Shown: positions 10,631-22,803, counted from the stretch's first letter. The stretch: DNA of 64,000 bases from Parapusillimonas granuli (GCF_013416525.1 NZ_JACCEM010000002.1:434001-498000), one strand, 5' to 3'. Translations and numbers: made by a program. Notes: generated from the letters alone by a model not told the origin.

Positions 10631-11275
10631 TTAAGAAACCTGGTGCTTCAGACGCCGTGCAACCAGGAAGGTTTCAGAGGATTTGTCGCGCGAAGCCTTG
10701 GGCTTGCGTTCGACCACCCGCTGAAAGCTGCGCTTGAACGATTCGACGATCTGGGAGAACCCGCTGCCATGGAAGGCCTTGACGACCAATGCGCCTTCCG
10801 GCTTGAGGTGCCGGGAGGCGAAATCGAGCGCCAAATCACATACATGCTGAATTCTAGCTGAATCTGCCGACCCTACCCCTGATAAGTTGGGGGCCATGTC
10901 GGAAATTACAAGGTCCACCCGGGCGCCCCCGAGGCGCTCGGCCAGCTGCTCGAGCACGGCGTCTTCGCGGAAGTCGCCCTGTATGAATTCGACGCCCGCG
11001 ATGGGTTCCATGGGCAGCATGTCGAGCGCGATGATGCGCCCGTTGAGCACGCCGCCCGGGCCGACCAGCCGTTCGCGCGCCACCTGGGACCAGCTGCCCG
11101 GCGCGGAACCCAGGTCGACCACCACGTCGCCCGGGCGCAGCAGCTTCTCGCCGTCGAGGATCTCGGTGAGCTTGAAGGCCGCGCGGGCGCGATACCCCTT
11201 CTGTTGCGCCAATTTGACGTAGGGGTCGTTAATATGTTGCTGGATCCACTCTTTAGAGAATTTTTTTTTGGCCAT
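10631..11275 (-). CDS. rlmE: 23S rRNA (uridine-2'-O) methyltransferase RlmE (FtsJ/RrmJ)
   Basis: It methylates U2552 in the 23S A-loop, a late 50S assembly step. The 214 residues contain the SAM motif [16 protein letters not shown]. The K-D-K-E catalytic set of the family lies in [31 protein letters not shown] and [10 protein letters not shown]. Just after the start codon the gene has a nine-A run encoding KKK. Its ATG is divergent from yhbY with only 17 bp between the start codons. It precedes ftsH as in E. coli. The 104-bp rlmE-ftsH gap holds a 10-bp imperfect hairpin (about 10600-10624), nothing more certain. Confidence 0.96.
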   Translation of the reverse strand: MAKKKFSKEWIQQHINDPYVKLAQQKGYRARAAFKLTEILDGEKLLRPGDVVVDLGSAPGSWSQVARERLVGPGGVLNGRIIALDMLPMEPIAGVEFIQGDFREDAVLEQLAERLGGARVDLVISDMAPNLSGVGSADSARIQHVCDLALDFASRHLKPEGALVVKAFHGSGFSQIVESFKRSFQRVVERKPKASRDKSSETFLVARRLKHQVS

Positions 11276-11292
11276 TCCCGTACAATCTCACT

Positions 11293-11868
11293 ATGCCAAA
11301 ACTCGACATCACATCCCAAGAGCGCAGCGCCCTGCGCGCCGCCGCCCACCCTTTGCGCCCGGTCGTCCTGATCGGAGACCGGGGGCTGACGGATTCCGTA
11401 CTGAAAGAAATCGACAACAACCTGACTGCGCACCAATTGATCAAGGTCAGGGTCGCCGGCGAAGAACGCGAAGCCCGCAACGCCATGCTGGAAACCATAT
11501 GCGACAGCCTGTCGTGCGCGCTCGTGCACCATCTGGGCAAAACGCTGATTATTTACCGGCCGGATCCCAAAGCGCAAAAAGCCAAGGCCGAAGCGGAATA
11601 CGCCACGCGTGCGCTGCGCAAGCCGTCTGAACCGCACACCCCCAAGAAGCAAGCGGCGGAAGGCATCACCCGCAGCCGGCGCGACGAAAAGACCAAGCGC
11701 GCGGCGCAAAGAGCCGAAGCGCCCGAAACCGCCGCGCCTCGCGCCCGCCGCGCCATGGCGGCGCAAAACGTCCCGGCGCGGCCGGCCCACGGCATACCGC
11801 GCCGCAGCGGCAGCGCGCTTTCGCTGCGCGCCGGGGCCCGGCGCGGCCTTCGATCAGGAAAACGTTAA
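11293..11868 (+). CDS. yhbY: YhbY-family CRM-domain RNA-binding protein with a long basic tail
   Basis: CRM-domain proteins of this family associate with 50S precursors. Residues 1-95 form the CRM domain (LRAAAHPLRPVVLIGDRG with its GxxG-like loop, and LIKVRVAGEEREARN). The remaining 95 residues are a basic Ala/Arg/Pro-rich, probably disordered extension (many RR, AAP and KR pairs), making the protein nearly twice the length of E. coli YhbY (97 aa). A TACAAT -10-like hexamer at 11281-11286 would place the transcript start at or next to the ATG, so the message may be leaderless. An intrinsic terminator follows. Confidence 0.9.
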   Translation: MPKLDITSQERSALRAAAHPLRPVVLIGDRGLTDSVLKEIDNNLTAHQLIKVRVAGEEREARNAMLETICDSLSCALVHHLGKTLIIYRPDPKAQKAKAEAEYATRALRKPSEPHTPKKQAAEGITRSRRDEKTKRAAQRAEAPETAAPRARRAMAAQNVPARPAHGIPRRSGSALSLRAGARRGLRSGKR

Positions 11869-11877
11869 GCAAATTAT

Positions 11878-11908
11878 AAAGCCCAACGCCAGTGCGTTGG
11901 GCTTTTTT
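11878..11908 (+). terminator. Intrinsic terminator downstream of yhbY (possibly bidirectional)
   Basis: A 9-bp perfect stem, GCCCAACGC (11881-11889) and GCGTTGGGC (11894-11902), has a 4-nt loop and is followed by six T (11903-11908). Three A precede it, so it could also help end greA transcripts coming from the other side. Confidence 0.9.
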
Positions 11909-11985
11909 ACTTTGGACGGCAGGCCCCCGGGGGTGTCGTGGCGGCGGCAGTTGCGCCGGACTCTGCCGCCGGGCCGCCCCGGACT

Positions 11986-12462
11986 TCAGATATAGCTGAT
12001 GTTCAGCACTTCGTATTCGCGGATGCCGGCCGGGGCCTTGACTTCGACCACGTCGCCCTCGGCCTTGCCGATCAGGGCGCGGGCCACCGGGCTGGAAACC
12101 GAGATCAGATTCGAGCGGATGTCGGCTTCGACGTCGCCCACGATCTGGTATTTGACGCGTTCGCCGGATTCCAGGTCTTCGATTTCGACGGTGGCGCCGA
12201 ACACGGCCTTGCCGTCGACGTCCAGCGAGGCGGGGTCGATGATCTGGGCGTTGGAAAGCGTGCTTTCCAGTTCCTGGATGCGGCCTTCCACGAACGCCTG
12301 GCGCTCGCGCGCGGCGTCGTATTCGGCGTTTTCCGACAAGTCGCCCTGCGCTCGCGCCTCGGCGATGGCATTGATGACTTCCGGCCGCTCGACGGTTTTC
12401 AAACGATGTAGTTCTGCTTGCAAGCGCTCAGCGCCGCGAACTGTCAACGGGATCGCAGACAT
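11986..12462 (-). CDS. greA: Transcription elongation factor GreA
   Basis: GreA rescues backtracked RNA polymerase by stimulating transcript cleavage. The 158-residue protein has the N-terminal coiled coil with the catalytic tip acidic pair in [20 protein letters not shown]. The C-terminal FKBP-like domain follows ([20 protein letters not shown] and the family-typical [20 protein letters not shown]). Length equals E. coli GreA (158). It is transcribed alone between two terminators. A terminator-like hairpin lies in its leader. Confidence 0.97.
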   Translation of the reverse strand: MSAIPLTVRGAERLQAELHRLKTVERPEVINAIAEARAQGDLSENAEYDAARERQAFVEGRIQELESTLSNAQIIDPASLDVDGKAVFGATVEIEDLESGERVKYQIVGDVEADIRSNLISVSSPVARALIGKAEGDVVEVKAPAGIREYEVLNISYI

Positions 12463-12476
12463 AATATTCCTGACTC

Positions 12477-12509
12477 AAAAGTAAAAAGACGCTCGTCACG
12501 TGGAGCGCC
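12477..12509 (-). promoter_or_regulatory. Terminator-like hairpin in the greA 5' leader (GraL-like attenuator candidate)
   Basis: On the minus strand GGCGCTC (12509-12503) pairs with GAGCGTC (12494-12488) around an 8-nt loop, with one G-U. It is followed by TTTTT, AC and TTTT. It ends about 15 nt before the greA ATG. A separate terminator at 12605-12640 already serves rutG, so this one falls within the presumed greA leader. In E. coli a leader terminator generates the GraL short RNAs upstream of greA. Whether this is the same mechanism is inference. Confidence 0.55.
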
Positions 12510-12604
12510 TGTCGAAATTATTGGGACGGCCATGCATGCCGCCCGCGCGTGGAACTAAAGGGATCGTTGGATTGTTATAGCTGTCAACAACAATTTGGCT
12601 TAGT

Positions 12605-12640
12605 TCAAAATAAACCCCCGGCATGACGGACAACCGGGGG
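12605..12640 (-). terminator. Intrinsic terminator of rutG
   Basis: On the minus strand CCCCCGG (12640-12634) and CCGGGGG (12621-12615) form a 7-bp stem with a 12-nt loop. It is followed by TTTATTTT (12614-12607). It sits about 75 bp past the rutG stop. Between it and the greA leader hairpin there is about 95 bp with a TTGACA hexamer but no matching -10, so the greA promoter is not assigned. Confidence 0.75.
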
Positions 12641-12711
12641 AACGTCTGTATTGTCGGCAAACTTCGAGGAAAATGCAAGCCCGCCCGGCGCCGCGGCGGG
12701 CGCGGCCGGCA

Positions 12712-14034
12712 TCACGCCGCGGCGGGCGAACTGCGCCGCAGCAGCGCGTACAGAATAATGGCGCCGAAAGTGGCCGTGCCGATGCCGTCGAGGCGAAATG
12801 CGCCCAATTGCAAGGAAAAATTACCCGCGCCCAGGACCAGGGTGACGGCCGCGACGATCAGGTTGCGGTTGTCGCTGAAATCGACCTGGTTCACGACCCA
12901 GATGCGGGCCCCGGCCACCGCGATCAGGCCGAACACCACCACCGACATGCCGCCCAGCACCGGCCCGGGAATGGTCTGGATCAAGGCGCCGAACTTGGGC
13001 GAAAAGCCCAGCAGCACCGCGATCAGGGCCGCCACGACGAACACCAGCGTCGAATAGATGCGAGTCACGGTCATCACCCCGATGTTCTCGGCATAGGTGG
13101 TGACGCCGGTCCCGCCCACCGCCCCGGACACCATGGTGGCGACGCCGTCGCCCACGAAGGCGCGGCCCAGGTAGACGTCCAGGTTCTGCCCCGTCATGGC
13201 GCTGACGGCCTTGATGTGCCCGAGGTTTTCGGCCACCAGGATGATGGCCACCGGCACGATCACGCTCATGGCGTGCAGTTCGAACACCGGCGCCGCAAAA
13301 TGCGGCAGGCCGATCCAGGGCGCCGCGTGGACGCCGCTGAAATCGATGGGCTTGCCCAGCCCGAGGCCGTTGGCCAGCACGGCGTAGATCACGCAGGCCA
13401 GCAGCAGGCCCACCAGGATGAGCAGCCGCTGGACCGTGCCGCGCGTATAGACGGCCACGCCCCCCACGCACAATACCGTGACCAGGGCCATCACGGCCTC
13501 GAAGGTGCTGCCGCCCATGGCGCCCTTGGCGGCGATGGGCGCCAGGTTCAAGCCGATGACGGCGACGATGGCGCCCGTCACGACCGGCGGCATCCAGGCG
13601 TTGATCCATTGCGCCGCCCCGCCGGAGCGGGCATTGGCCCACCAGACCAGCAGGCCGATGAGGGTGTAGACGAAGCCGCAGGCGATGATGGCGCCCAGCG
13701 CCACGCCGATGTTCGCATTGGCCCCCGCGCCCGCATAGCCCGTCACCGCGATGACCCCGCCGATGAAGGCGAAGCTGGACCCCAGGTAGCTGGGAACGCG
13801 CCCGCCGACGAACAGGAAGAAGATCAGCGTGCCGATCCCGGACATCAGGATGGCCACATTGGCGTCGAACCCCATGAGCAGGGGCGCCAGGATGGTGGAG
13901 CCGAACATCGCGACGACGTGCTGCGCGCCCATGGCGATGTTCTGGGGCCAGGACATGCGCTCGTCAGGCTGCACCACGACGCCGGAAGCGCCGCCCTCGA
14001 CCTTGCGCCACCGGGGAAAATAGGAGTTCGACAT
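12712..14034 (-). CDS. rutG: NCS2-family uracil/pyrimidine permease (RutG-like)
   Basis: A 440-residue inner-membrane proton symporter for nucleobases, predicted to import uracil or related pyrimidines. It is closely RutG-like over its length: PDERMSWPQNIAMGAQHVVA, FGSTILAPLLMGFDANVAIL, GGRVPSYLGSSFAFIGGVIA, the NCS2 signature region IILVAENLGHIKAVSAMTGQ and GGTGVTTYAENIGVMTVTRI. About 14 membrane segments are apparent. No other rut genes are adjacent, so it stands alone, divergent from a histidine phosphatase and ending at its own terminator. Confidence 0.88.
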   Translation of the reverse strand: MSNSYFPRWRKVEGGASGVVVQPDERMSWPQNIAMGAQHVVAMFGSTILAPLLMGFDANVAILMSGIGTLIFFLFVGGRVPSYLGSSFAFIGGVIAVTGYAGAGANANIGVALGAIIACGFVYTLIGLLVWWANARSGGAAQWINAWMPPVVTGAIVAVIGLNLAPIAAKGAMGGSTFEAVMALVTVLCVGGVAVYTRGTVQRLLILVGLLLACVIYAVLANGLGLGKPIDFSGVHAAPWIGLPHFAAPVFELHAMSVIVPVAIILVAENLGHIKAVSAMTGQNLDVYLGRAFVGDGVATMVSGAVGGTGVTTYAENIGVMTVTRIYSTLVFVVAALIAVLLGFSPKFGALIQTIPGPVLGGMSVVVFGLIAVAGARIWVVNQVDFSDNRNLIVAAVTLVLGAGNFSLQLGAFRLDGIGTATFGAIILYALLRRSSPAAA

Positions 14035-14067
14035 GGAATTCGCCCTTTCTTATTGAATCCGCTTTTT

Positions 14068-14114
14068 TTGTTGCAGGCGAAAGTGTACGTGCGCCGCGTG
14101 CCTCACTGCAACAA
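14068..14114. promoter_or_regulatory. Perfect 9-bp inverted repeat between rutG and the phosphatase gene
   Basis: TTGTTGCAG (14068-14076) and CTGCAACAA (14106-14114) are exact reverse complements with 29 nt between them, in the divergent intergenic region (14035-14169). The long spacer suggests a pair of operator half-sites for a dimeric or looping regulator rather than an RNA hairpin. No regulator gene is adjacent, and the identity is unknown. Confidence 0.45.
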
Positions 14115-14169
14115 TTACGGTAATCTAATAGGTTTACTGTGGCGAAATCCGCCTTGACATGCTTTGGAC

Positions 14170-14817
14170 ATGAACACGACACACTTCTGGCTGGTGCGGC
14201 ATGGGGAAACCCTTTGGAATGCGGAACGCCGGCTGCAGGGCTGGCTTGACATCCCGCTCAATGAAACAGGGCGCAAGCAGGCCGCGCAACTGGCCCGCTT
14301 CCTGGCTTCCGACGCGTTCACGGCGGACATCCACGCCGTATACAGCAGCGACCTCAGCAGGGCCTACGACACGGCGCAGATCGCGGCCCGGTCGCTGGGG
14401 CTGCCCATTTTCCGTGAGCCGGGCCTGCGCGAGCGCAGCTACGGCATTTACCAGGGCGAGGACTGGTCCAGCCTCAGCATGGCTTCCGGCGGCAAGGCGC
14501 TCGTGGATTTCCGCGACCCGGAGCAGCCCATCGAGGGCGGGGAATCGTATCTTGCGTTTTCGCAGCGCGCCGGCCGGGCTTTCGAAGAGATCGCCGGCAG
14601 GCACCCCGGCCAGAATGTTCTGGTGTTCACGCATGGCGGCGTGATCGATATCGCCTGGCGGCGCAGCATCGGGGCGGCGCTGGATGTGCAGCGGCCTTTC
14701 CCGATACTGAACGTGAGCATCAATCGCTGCGGCATCCGGGGGCCCGGGGATTGGTTCATCCAGGACTGGGGCTATACGGGCCACCTGGAAAACGAGGCGC
14801 TGGACGACGTCTGGTAG
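14170..14817 (+). CDS. Histidine phosphatase superfamily protein (phosphoglycerate mutase-like, GpmB/CobC type)
   Basis: A 215-residue phosphatase with the phospho-histidine motif FWLVRHGETLWN near the N-terminus, the conserved DLSRAYDTAQIAA and LRERSYGIYQGED segments and the second catalytic histidine in VLVFTHGGVIDIAWRR. This architecture is shared by cofactor-independent-looking GpmB homologues, alpha-ribazole phosphatase and broad phosphatases, so the substrate cannot be named. The ATG at 14170 is preferred over a TTG two codons earlier. It is divergent from rutG and convergent with an SDR. Confidence 0.8.
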   Translation: MNTTHFWLVRHGETLWNAERRLQGWLDIPLNETGRKQAAQLARFLASDAFTADIHAVYSSDLSRAYDTAQIAARSLGLPIFREPGLRERSYGIYQGEDWSSLSMASGGKALVDFRDPEQPIEGGESYLAFSQRAGRAFEEIAGRHPGQNVLVFTHGGVIDIAWRRSIGAALDVQRPFPILNVSINRCGIRGPGDWFIQDWGYTGHLENEALDDVW

Positions 14818-14826
14818 GGGGGGCCG

Positions 14827-15585
14827 TCACTCCCCGATTCGCGGCTTGCGTTTCCGGCCCGCGGCGAAATAATCGTACAAGCCATCAGGCACCGCGCGAA
14901 GCAGCTTCGCCACCACCCCCATCTGCCACGGAATCACGGTGTACGGCACACCCCGCTCGATCGCCCGCGCCGCCCTGGGCACGAATCGCTCCACCGGCAT
15001 CAGAAACGGCATCCGATAGGGGTTGTGCGCCGTCATCGGCGTCTGGATGAAACCCGGCGCGATCGTCACCACCTTGACGCCGCTGGACCGCAATTCCACC
15101 CGCAGGCTTTCGCAATACGCCCGGACGGCCGCCTTCGATGCGCTGTACGCCCCGGCGCCGGGCAGCCCGCGCACCCCGGCCACGCTGCCCATTCCGACGA
15201 GCCTGCCCGCGCCCCGCTGCCTCATCGGCGCGATGAAAGGCTCGAAAGTCGCCACGGTGGCCAGCAGGTTCGTGTTCATGATGGCCGCGAAAACATCGTA
15301 GTCCGCGGGCTCTTCGGTCAGCGTGCCGGCGCTGATGCCGGCGCTCGCGATCACCGTGTCGACCGGGCCCGCGGCGAGGAAATCCTGGGCCGCCGCATGC
15401 AGGGCGCGGCGATCGGTGGCATCGACGGCATAGATCGAATGCCGGCCGGGCAGCGACGCGCGCAGTTCGGCCAGCGCCGCTTCCCGCCGCCCCAGCAACG
15501 CCAGCTGCGCGCCCCGGGCCGCATAAAAACGGGCGAGCCCGGCGCCGATGCCGCTGCTCGCCCCTGTGATGAAAATGCGCTTCAC
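14827..15585 (-). CDS. Short-chain dehydrogenase/reductase
   Basis: A 252-residue Rossmann oxidoreductase of the classical SDR type. The NAD(P)-binding motif is FITGASSGIGAGLARFYAAR, the NAG-like motif is ASAGIS, and the catalytic set has Ser in MGSVAGVRG and YxxxK in YSASKAAVRAY. The C-terminal segment PFLMPVERFVPRAARAIERG resembles the DltE/YqjQ-like subgroup, often linked to lipid metabolism. It ends up just downstream of carB on the same strand with an 18-bp gap, so co-transcription is plausible. The substrate is unknown. Confidence 0.8.
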   Translation of the reverse strand: MKRIFITGASSGIGAGLARFYAARGAQLALLGRREAALAELRASLPGRHSIYAVDATDRRALHAAAQDFLAAGPVDTVIASAGISAGTLTEEPADYDVFAAIMNTNLLATVATFEPFIAPMRQRGAGRLVGMGSVAGVRGLPGAGAYSASKAAVRAYCESLRVELRSSGVKVVTIAPGFIQTPMTAHNPYRMPFLMPVERFVPRAARAIERGVPYTVIPWQMGVVAKLLRAVPDGLYDYFAAGRKRKPRIGE

Positions 15586-15603
15586 CGGCGCGCGGGCCGC
15601 TTG

Positions 15604-18846
<3,243 letters not shown>

Positions 18847-18855
18847 AATGCTGAA

Positions 18856-20010
18856 TTATTTTTTTGCGGCCATGAGGCTGATGAATTTGTCGAAGAGCAC
18901 CACGATGTCGTGCGGGCCGGGGCTGGCCTCGGGATGCCCCTGGAAGCAGAAGGCGGGGCTGTCGGTGAGCTCGAAACCCTGAAGCGTGCCGTCGAACAGG
19001 GACACGTGGGTGACGCGCGCATTGGGCGGCAGTGAATCGGCGTCGACGTTGAAGCCGTGATTCTGGCTGGTGATGAACACCCTGCCCGTGTCGAGGTCCT
19101 GCACGGGATGGTTGGCGCCATGATGGCCGGCTTTCATCTTGACCGTCTTGGCGCCCAGCCCCAGGCCGAGGATCTGCTGCCCCAGGCAAATGCCGAACAG
19201 CGGGATCTTGCGCTCGAGCGCCGCCTTGCAGGTGTCGATGGCGTAGTTGCAGGGTTCGGGGTCGCCGGGGCCGTTGGAAAGGAAAATGCCGTCCGGCTTC
19301 AGGGCCAGGACTTCTTCCACCGGCGTCTGCGCGGGCACCAGCGTGATCCGGCAGCCGCGGTCGGCCAGCAGACGCAGGATGTTGGTCTTGATGCCGTAGT
19401 CGTAGGCGACCACGTGGTAGGTGTTTTCGGCCGGATCGGCGAACCCCTTGCCGATCTGCCAAGTGCCGCCGCGCCAGTCGTTGGGCTGCTTGGTGGACAC
19501 CGTGCTGGCCAGGTCCTGGCCGGACATGCCCGGGAACTGGCGGGCCAGTTCCAGCGCGCGGTCGACGTCGTCGCCCACCAGGATGCACCCGCCCTGCGCC
19601 CCGCCGTCGCGCAGGATGCGCGTAAGCTTGCGCGTGTCCACCCCCGAGATGGCGACGACGCCCTCTTCCTTGAGGTATTCGGGCAGGGATTTGGTGGCGC
19701 GGTAATTCGACACGCGCAAGGAACAGTCGCGCACCACGAGGCCGGCGGCGTGCACCTGCGTGGATTCGACGTCTTCGTCGTTGACACCGGTGTTGCCGAT
19801 GTGCGGGTAAGTCAAGGTTACGATTTGGCCGCTGTAGCTGGGATCGGTCAGGATTTCCTGATAGCCGGTCATGGCGGTATTGAAGACGACTTCGGCGACG
19901 CAATAACCATCGGCGCCGATAGAGACACCCTTGAAGATGGTACCGTCCGCCAGGGCAAGAATTGCTGTGGGAGCCGCTTGGGCGCCCTCGGAAAAGAGTG
20001 ACGGTAGCAC
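18856..20010 (-). CDS. carA: Carbamoyl-phosphate synthase small (glutaminase) subunit
   Basis: CarA hydrolyses glutamine and tunnels ammonia to CarB. The 384-residue protein has the N-terminal CPSase domain ([20 protein letters not shown]) and the class I amidotransferase domain with nucleophile Cys275 in [17 protein letters not shown] (E. coli Cys269) and the His-Glu pair in [14 protein letters not shown]. It is the first gene of carAB. A TATAAT hexamer at 20050-20055 (minus strand) lies 40 bp upstream. Confidence 0.98.
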   Translation of the reverse strand: MLPSLFSEGAQAAPTAILALADGTIFKGVSIGADGYCVAEVVFNTAMTGYQEILTDPSYSGQIVTLTYPHIGNTGVNDEDVESTQVHAAGLVVRDCSLRVSNYRATKSLPEYLKEEGVVAISGVDTRKLTRILRDGGAQGGCILVGDDVDRALELARQFPGMSGQDLASTVSTKQPNDWRGGTWQIGKGFADPAENTYHVVAYDYGIKTNILRLLADRGCRITLVPAQTPVEEVLALKPDGIFLSNGPGDPEPCNYAIDTCKAALERKIPLFGICLGQQILGLGLGAKTVKMKAGHHGANHPVQDLDTGRVFITSQNHGFNVDADSLPPNARVTHVSLFDGTLQGFELTDSPAFCFQGHPEASPGPHDIVVLFDKFISLMAAKK

Positions 20011-20049
20011 TGTAAACCCCGGTTATAAAGTCAGTAATTAAACCTTCCG

Positions 20050-20055
20050 ATTATA
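20050..20055 (-). promoter_or_regulatory. Candidate -10 of the carAB promoter
   Basis: The minus strand has a perfect TATAAT 40 bp upstream of the carA ATG. A TTGCCG at 20080-20075 could be a -35, but with a long 19-bp spacer. Other features in the 166-bp carA-tal gap are not convincing. Confidence 0.4.
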
Positions 20056-20176
20056 CCTTGAGTCGCCTTGGGCCCGGCAAACCCATGTAACAATGGGGCC
20101 TGCGGCTGCCCGCGCCATGAAAATCGTCTACAGTAGCCGACCATGACTCTGTATTGTTTTAATCGGTGTAAAAACT

Positions 20177-21133
20177 ATGTCCAATCAACTTGATTCTTTG
20201 CGCCAGTTTACAACCGTGGTCGCCGATACCGGCGATTTCGAGACAATGCGCAAATACCGTCCCACGGACGCCACCACCAACCCCACGCTGATCCTGAAGG
20301 CCGTGCAGCAGCCGGGCAACCGTCCCTTGCTGGAAAAGGTGATCGCGGACAACCGGAACAGTCCCAGCAGCGAACTGGCCGACCAGCTGCTCGTCGCCTT
20401 CGGCCGCGAAATACTGGGCATCATCCCCGGCCGCGTCTCCACCGAGGTCGATGCGCGGCTGTCTTTCGACGCCCAGGCCAGCATCGAGCGCGCCCGCCAG
20501 ATCATCGCGCTATACCAGCGCGCGGGCGTGGAGCGGGAACGGGTGCTGATCAAGCTGGCGTCCACCTGGGAGGGCATACAAGCGGCCAAGGTGCTGCAGG
20601 CCGAGGGCATACGCTGCAACATGACGCTGCTTTTCTCGCTGCCGCAGGCGGTGGCGTGCGCGCAGGCGAAGGCGCAGCTGATCTCGCCTTTCGTGGGGCG
20701 CATCTACGATTGGCACAAGAAGGCCGCCGGAGCCAATTGGGACGAGGCCGCGAACGCGGGCGCGGCGGATCCCGGCGTGCAGTCGGTAAAAAGAATTTAC
20801 GATTATTACAAGGCCTACGATGTTCCCACGGAGATCATGGGGGCGAGCTTCCGGAACATCGGGCAGATCCGCGCGCTTGCGGGCTGCGATTTATTGACGA
20901 TCAGCCCTGATTTGCTGAACGAGCTCGCTTCCAGCACGGAGCCGCTGGAAAGAAAGCTGAATCCGGAGGACGCGCGGAAGAATGCGCCGGTCTGGATGGC
21001 GAGCAATGAAGTCGCTTTCCGGACGGAACTGAACCAGGACGCCATGGCGACGGAGAAGCTCGCGGAAGGGATCCGGGTCTTTGTCGCCGATGCCCAGAAG
21101 CTGGATGCGCTGATCGCCGAGGCGCGCCGGTAA
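20177..21133 (+). CDS. tal: Transaldolase
   Basis: This pentose-phosphate-pathway enzyme transfers dihydroxyacetone units between sugar phosphates. At 318 residues it is the TalB class (E. coli 317). The Schiff-base lysine is Lys126 in [17 protein letters not shown] (Lys132 in E. coli). [30 protein letters not shown] and [14 protein letters not shown] are the other family signatures. It is monocistronic, divergent from carA and convergent with the ABC importer genes. The 64 bp after its stop are GC-rich without a clear terminator. Confidence 0.97.
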   Translation: MSNQLDSLRQFTTVVADTGDFETMRKYRPTDATTNPTLILKAVQQPGNRPLLEKVIADNRNSPSSELADQLLVAFGREILGIIPGRVSTEVDARLSFDAQASIERARQIIALYQRAGVERERVLIKLASTWEGIQAAKVLQAEGIRCNMTLLFSLPQAVACAQAKAQLISPFVGRIYDWHKKAAGANWDEAANAGAADPGVQSVKRIYDYYKAYDVPTEIMGASFRNIGQIRALAGCDLLTISPDLLNELASSTEPLERKLNPEDARKNAPVWMASNEVAFRTELNQDAMATEKLAEGIRVFVADAQKLDALIAEARR

Positions 21134-21197
21134 CAGAAAGAACGCCGCCGGGGCCGGGCGCCGCAATGGGGTCCGGCCACGGGGCGACCCCGGCGCC

Positions 21198-21992
21198 CTA
21201 CAGCTTTTCCGTTTCGCCCGCCTTGGGCTTCCAGGCCAGTATGCGGTCTTCAAACAGGGTGACGGCGCCATCCAGCAACAGCGCGAACACCGTCAGCACC
21301 ACGATGCCCGCGAACACCGTGTTCACGTCCAGCGTGCCTTCCGCCTGCAGGATCAGGTAGCCGACCCCGCTCGCGGACCCCAGGTATTCGCCGACCACGG
21401 CGCCCACGAAAGCCAGCCCGACCGAGGTGTGGAGGCTCGAAAACACCCAGCTGGTCGCCGAAGGAATGTACACGTGGCGCAAGAGCTGCTTGCGGTTGGC
21501 GCCCAGCATGCGCGCATTGTCGAGCAGCGTCGTGCTGACCTCGCGCACCCCCTGGTACACGTTGAAGAACACGATGAAGAACACCAGCGTGACCGCCAGC
21601 GCCACCTTGGACCAGATGCCCAGGCCGAACCACATGCCGAAAATCGGCGCCAGGATGACGCGCGGCATCGAGTTCAGCGCGGTGATGTATGGATCCAGCA
21701 GCGCGCTCGCCCCGCGCGACAGGCCCAGCCATAGCCCGAAACCCAGGCCCGCGACCGTTCCGATCACGAAGGCCAGCATGGTTTCCGTGAGCGTGACGCC
21801 CAGGTGCCGGTAGATGTCGCCGTTCGTCACGAACCACGCCCAGATGACCTTCGCGACCTCGACGGGCTGCCCGAAGAAGAAGGCGAAGTTCCTGTCCTGG
21901 GACGCAAAATGCCAGGCCAGAACGACCACCACCAGCAGCAACACCTGCCAGAACCGCAGGGAAAGGGAATGATTTTTGTTCGACTTCGACAT
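21198..21992 (-). CDS. ABC transporter permease, SsuC/TauC/NMT1-system type
   Basis: A 264-residue inner-membrane permease of the nitrate/sulfonate/taurine (BPD_transp_1) group with about six membrane segments (for example FWQVLLLVVVVLAWHFA and AFVIGTVAGLGFGLWLGLS). The EAA loop is at REVSTTLLDNARMLGANRKQ. The start MSKSNKNHSLSL (ATG at 21990-21992) lies one base past the ATPase stop, so the two are coupled. It is the last gene of a three-gene importer whose substrate cannot be told from sequence. Confidence 0.85.
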   Translation of the reverse strand: MSKSNKNHSLSLRFWQVLLLVVVVLAWHFASQDRNFAFFFGQPVEVAKVIWAWFVTNGDIYRHLGVTLTETMLAFVIGTVAGLGFGLWLGLSRGASALLDPYITALNSMPRVILAPIFGMWFGLGIWSKVALAVTLVFFIVFFNVYQGVREVSTTLLDNARMLGANRKQLLRHVYIPSATSWVFSSLHTSVGLAFVGAVVGEYLGSASGVGYLILQAEGTLDVNTVFAGIVVLTVFALLLDGAVTLFEDRILAWKPKAGETEKL

Positions 21993-21993
21993 C

Positions 21994-22803
21994 TCAAGCC
22001 CGCTTCTGTTGGGCATAGCCCTTGAGCACTTCTTCGCGCAAGACATCCCAGATCGCCTTGTGCAGTTCGACGAAGCGCGGATTCGTGCGCACTTCGGCCA
22101 CGTCGCGCGGACGCGGAATATCGATGCCGAACTCGCCGATGGGATGCGTGGCGGGCCCGGCCGACAGCACCACCACGCGGTCGCTCATGGCGATGGCCTC
22201 GTCCAGGTCATGGGTGATGAACAGCACGGCCTTGCGCTTGGCCATCCAGATTTCCAGGACCTCGTTTTCCATCAGCTGGCGCGTCTGGACGTCGAGCGCG
22301 GAAAAGGGCTCGTCCATGAGGATGATGTCGGGATCGCGGATGAGCGTCTGGGCCAGCATGGTCCGTTTGCGCATGCCGCCCGACATCTGGTGCGGATAGC
22401 GGTTCTCGAAACCGCCGAGCCCCACTCTTTTCAGCCAATCGCGGCCGCGCTCCTGCGCTTCCGCCGCCGGGACGCCGGCGAACTCCAGCCCCGCGGTGAC
22501 GTTGCTGAGCGCGCTGCGCCAGGGCATCAGCGCTTCGCCCTGGAACATGTAGCCCGCCCGCTGGTTCACCCCCTGCAGCACCTGGCCGAACACCCTGACC
22601 TGGCCCGACGAGGGCGCGAGCAGCCCCGCCCCGACGTTCAGCAATGTGGACTTCCCGCAGCCCGTGGGGCCCACCACCGAGACGAACTCGCCGGGCGCGA
22701 TGGACAAAGAGGCGTCTTGGACGGCGGTATAGCTTTTACCCGCACTTTCGTTCGAGGCGAAGGTGCAGGTAATGTTTTCAAGCGACAGGGCGGCTTCAGG
22801 CAT
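21994..22803 (-). CDS. ABC transporter ATP-binding protein, SsuB/TauB type
   Basis: A 269-residue ATPase with Walker A GPTGCGKSTLLN, Q-loop AGYMFQGEALMPW, signature MSGGMRKRTMLAQTLI, Walker B IILMDEPFSALD and switch His in VLFITHDLDEAI. The signature and length are those of sulfonate/taurine/NMT1 importers. It overlaps the binding-protein gene by 8 bp and abuts the permease gene, so it is the middle gene of the operon. Confidence 0.88.
   Translation of the reverse strand: MPEAALSLENITCTFASNESAGKSYTAVQDASLSIAPGEFVSVVGPTGCGKSTLLNVGAGLLAPSSGQVRVFGQVLQGVNQRAGYMFQGEALMPWRSALSNVTAGLEFAGVPAAEAQERGRDWLKRVGLGGFENRYPHQMSGGMRKRTMLAQTLIRDPDIILMDEPFSALDVQTRQLMENEVLEIWMAKRKAVLFITHDLDEAIAMSDRVVVLSAGPATHPIGEFGIDIPRPRDVAEVRTNPRFVELHKAIWDVLREEVLKGYAQQKRA

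Noticed and set aside
12496-12678. A 60-codon open frame in the rutG-greA gap
   Set aside because: It spans the rutG terminator and the presumed greA leader, has no ribosome site and no recognisable protein features.
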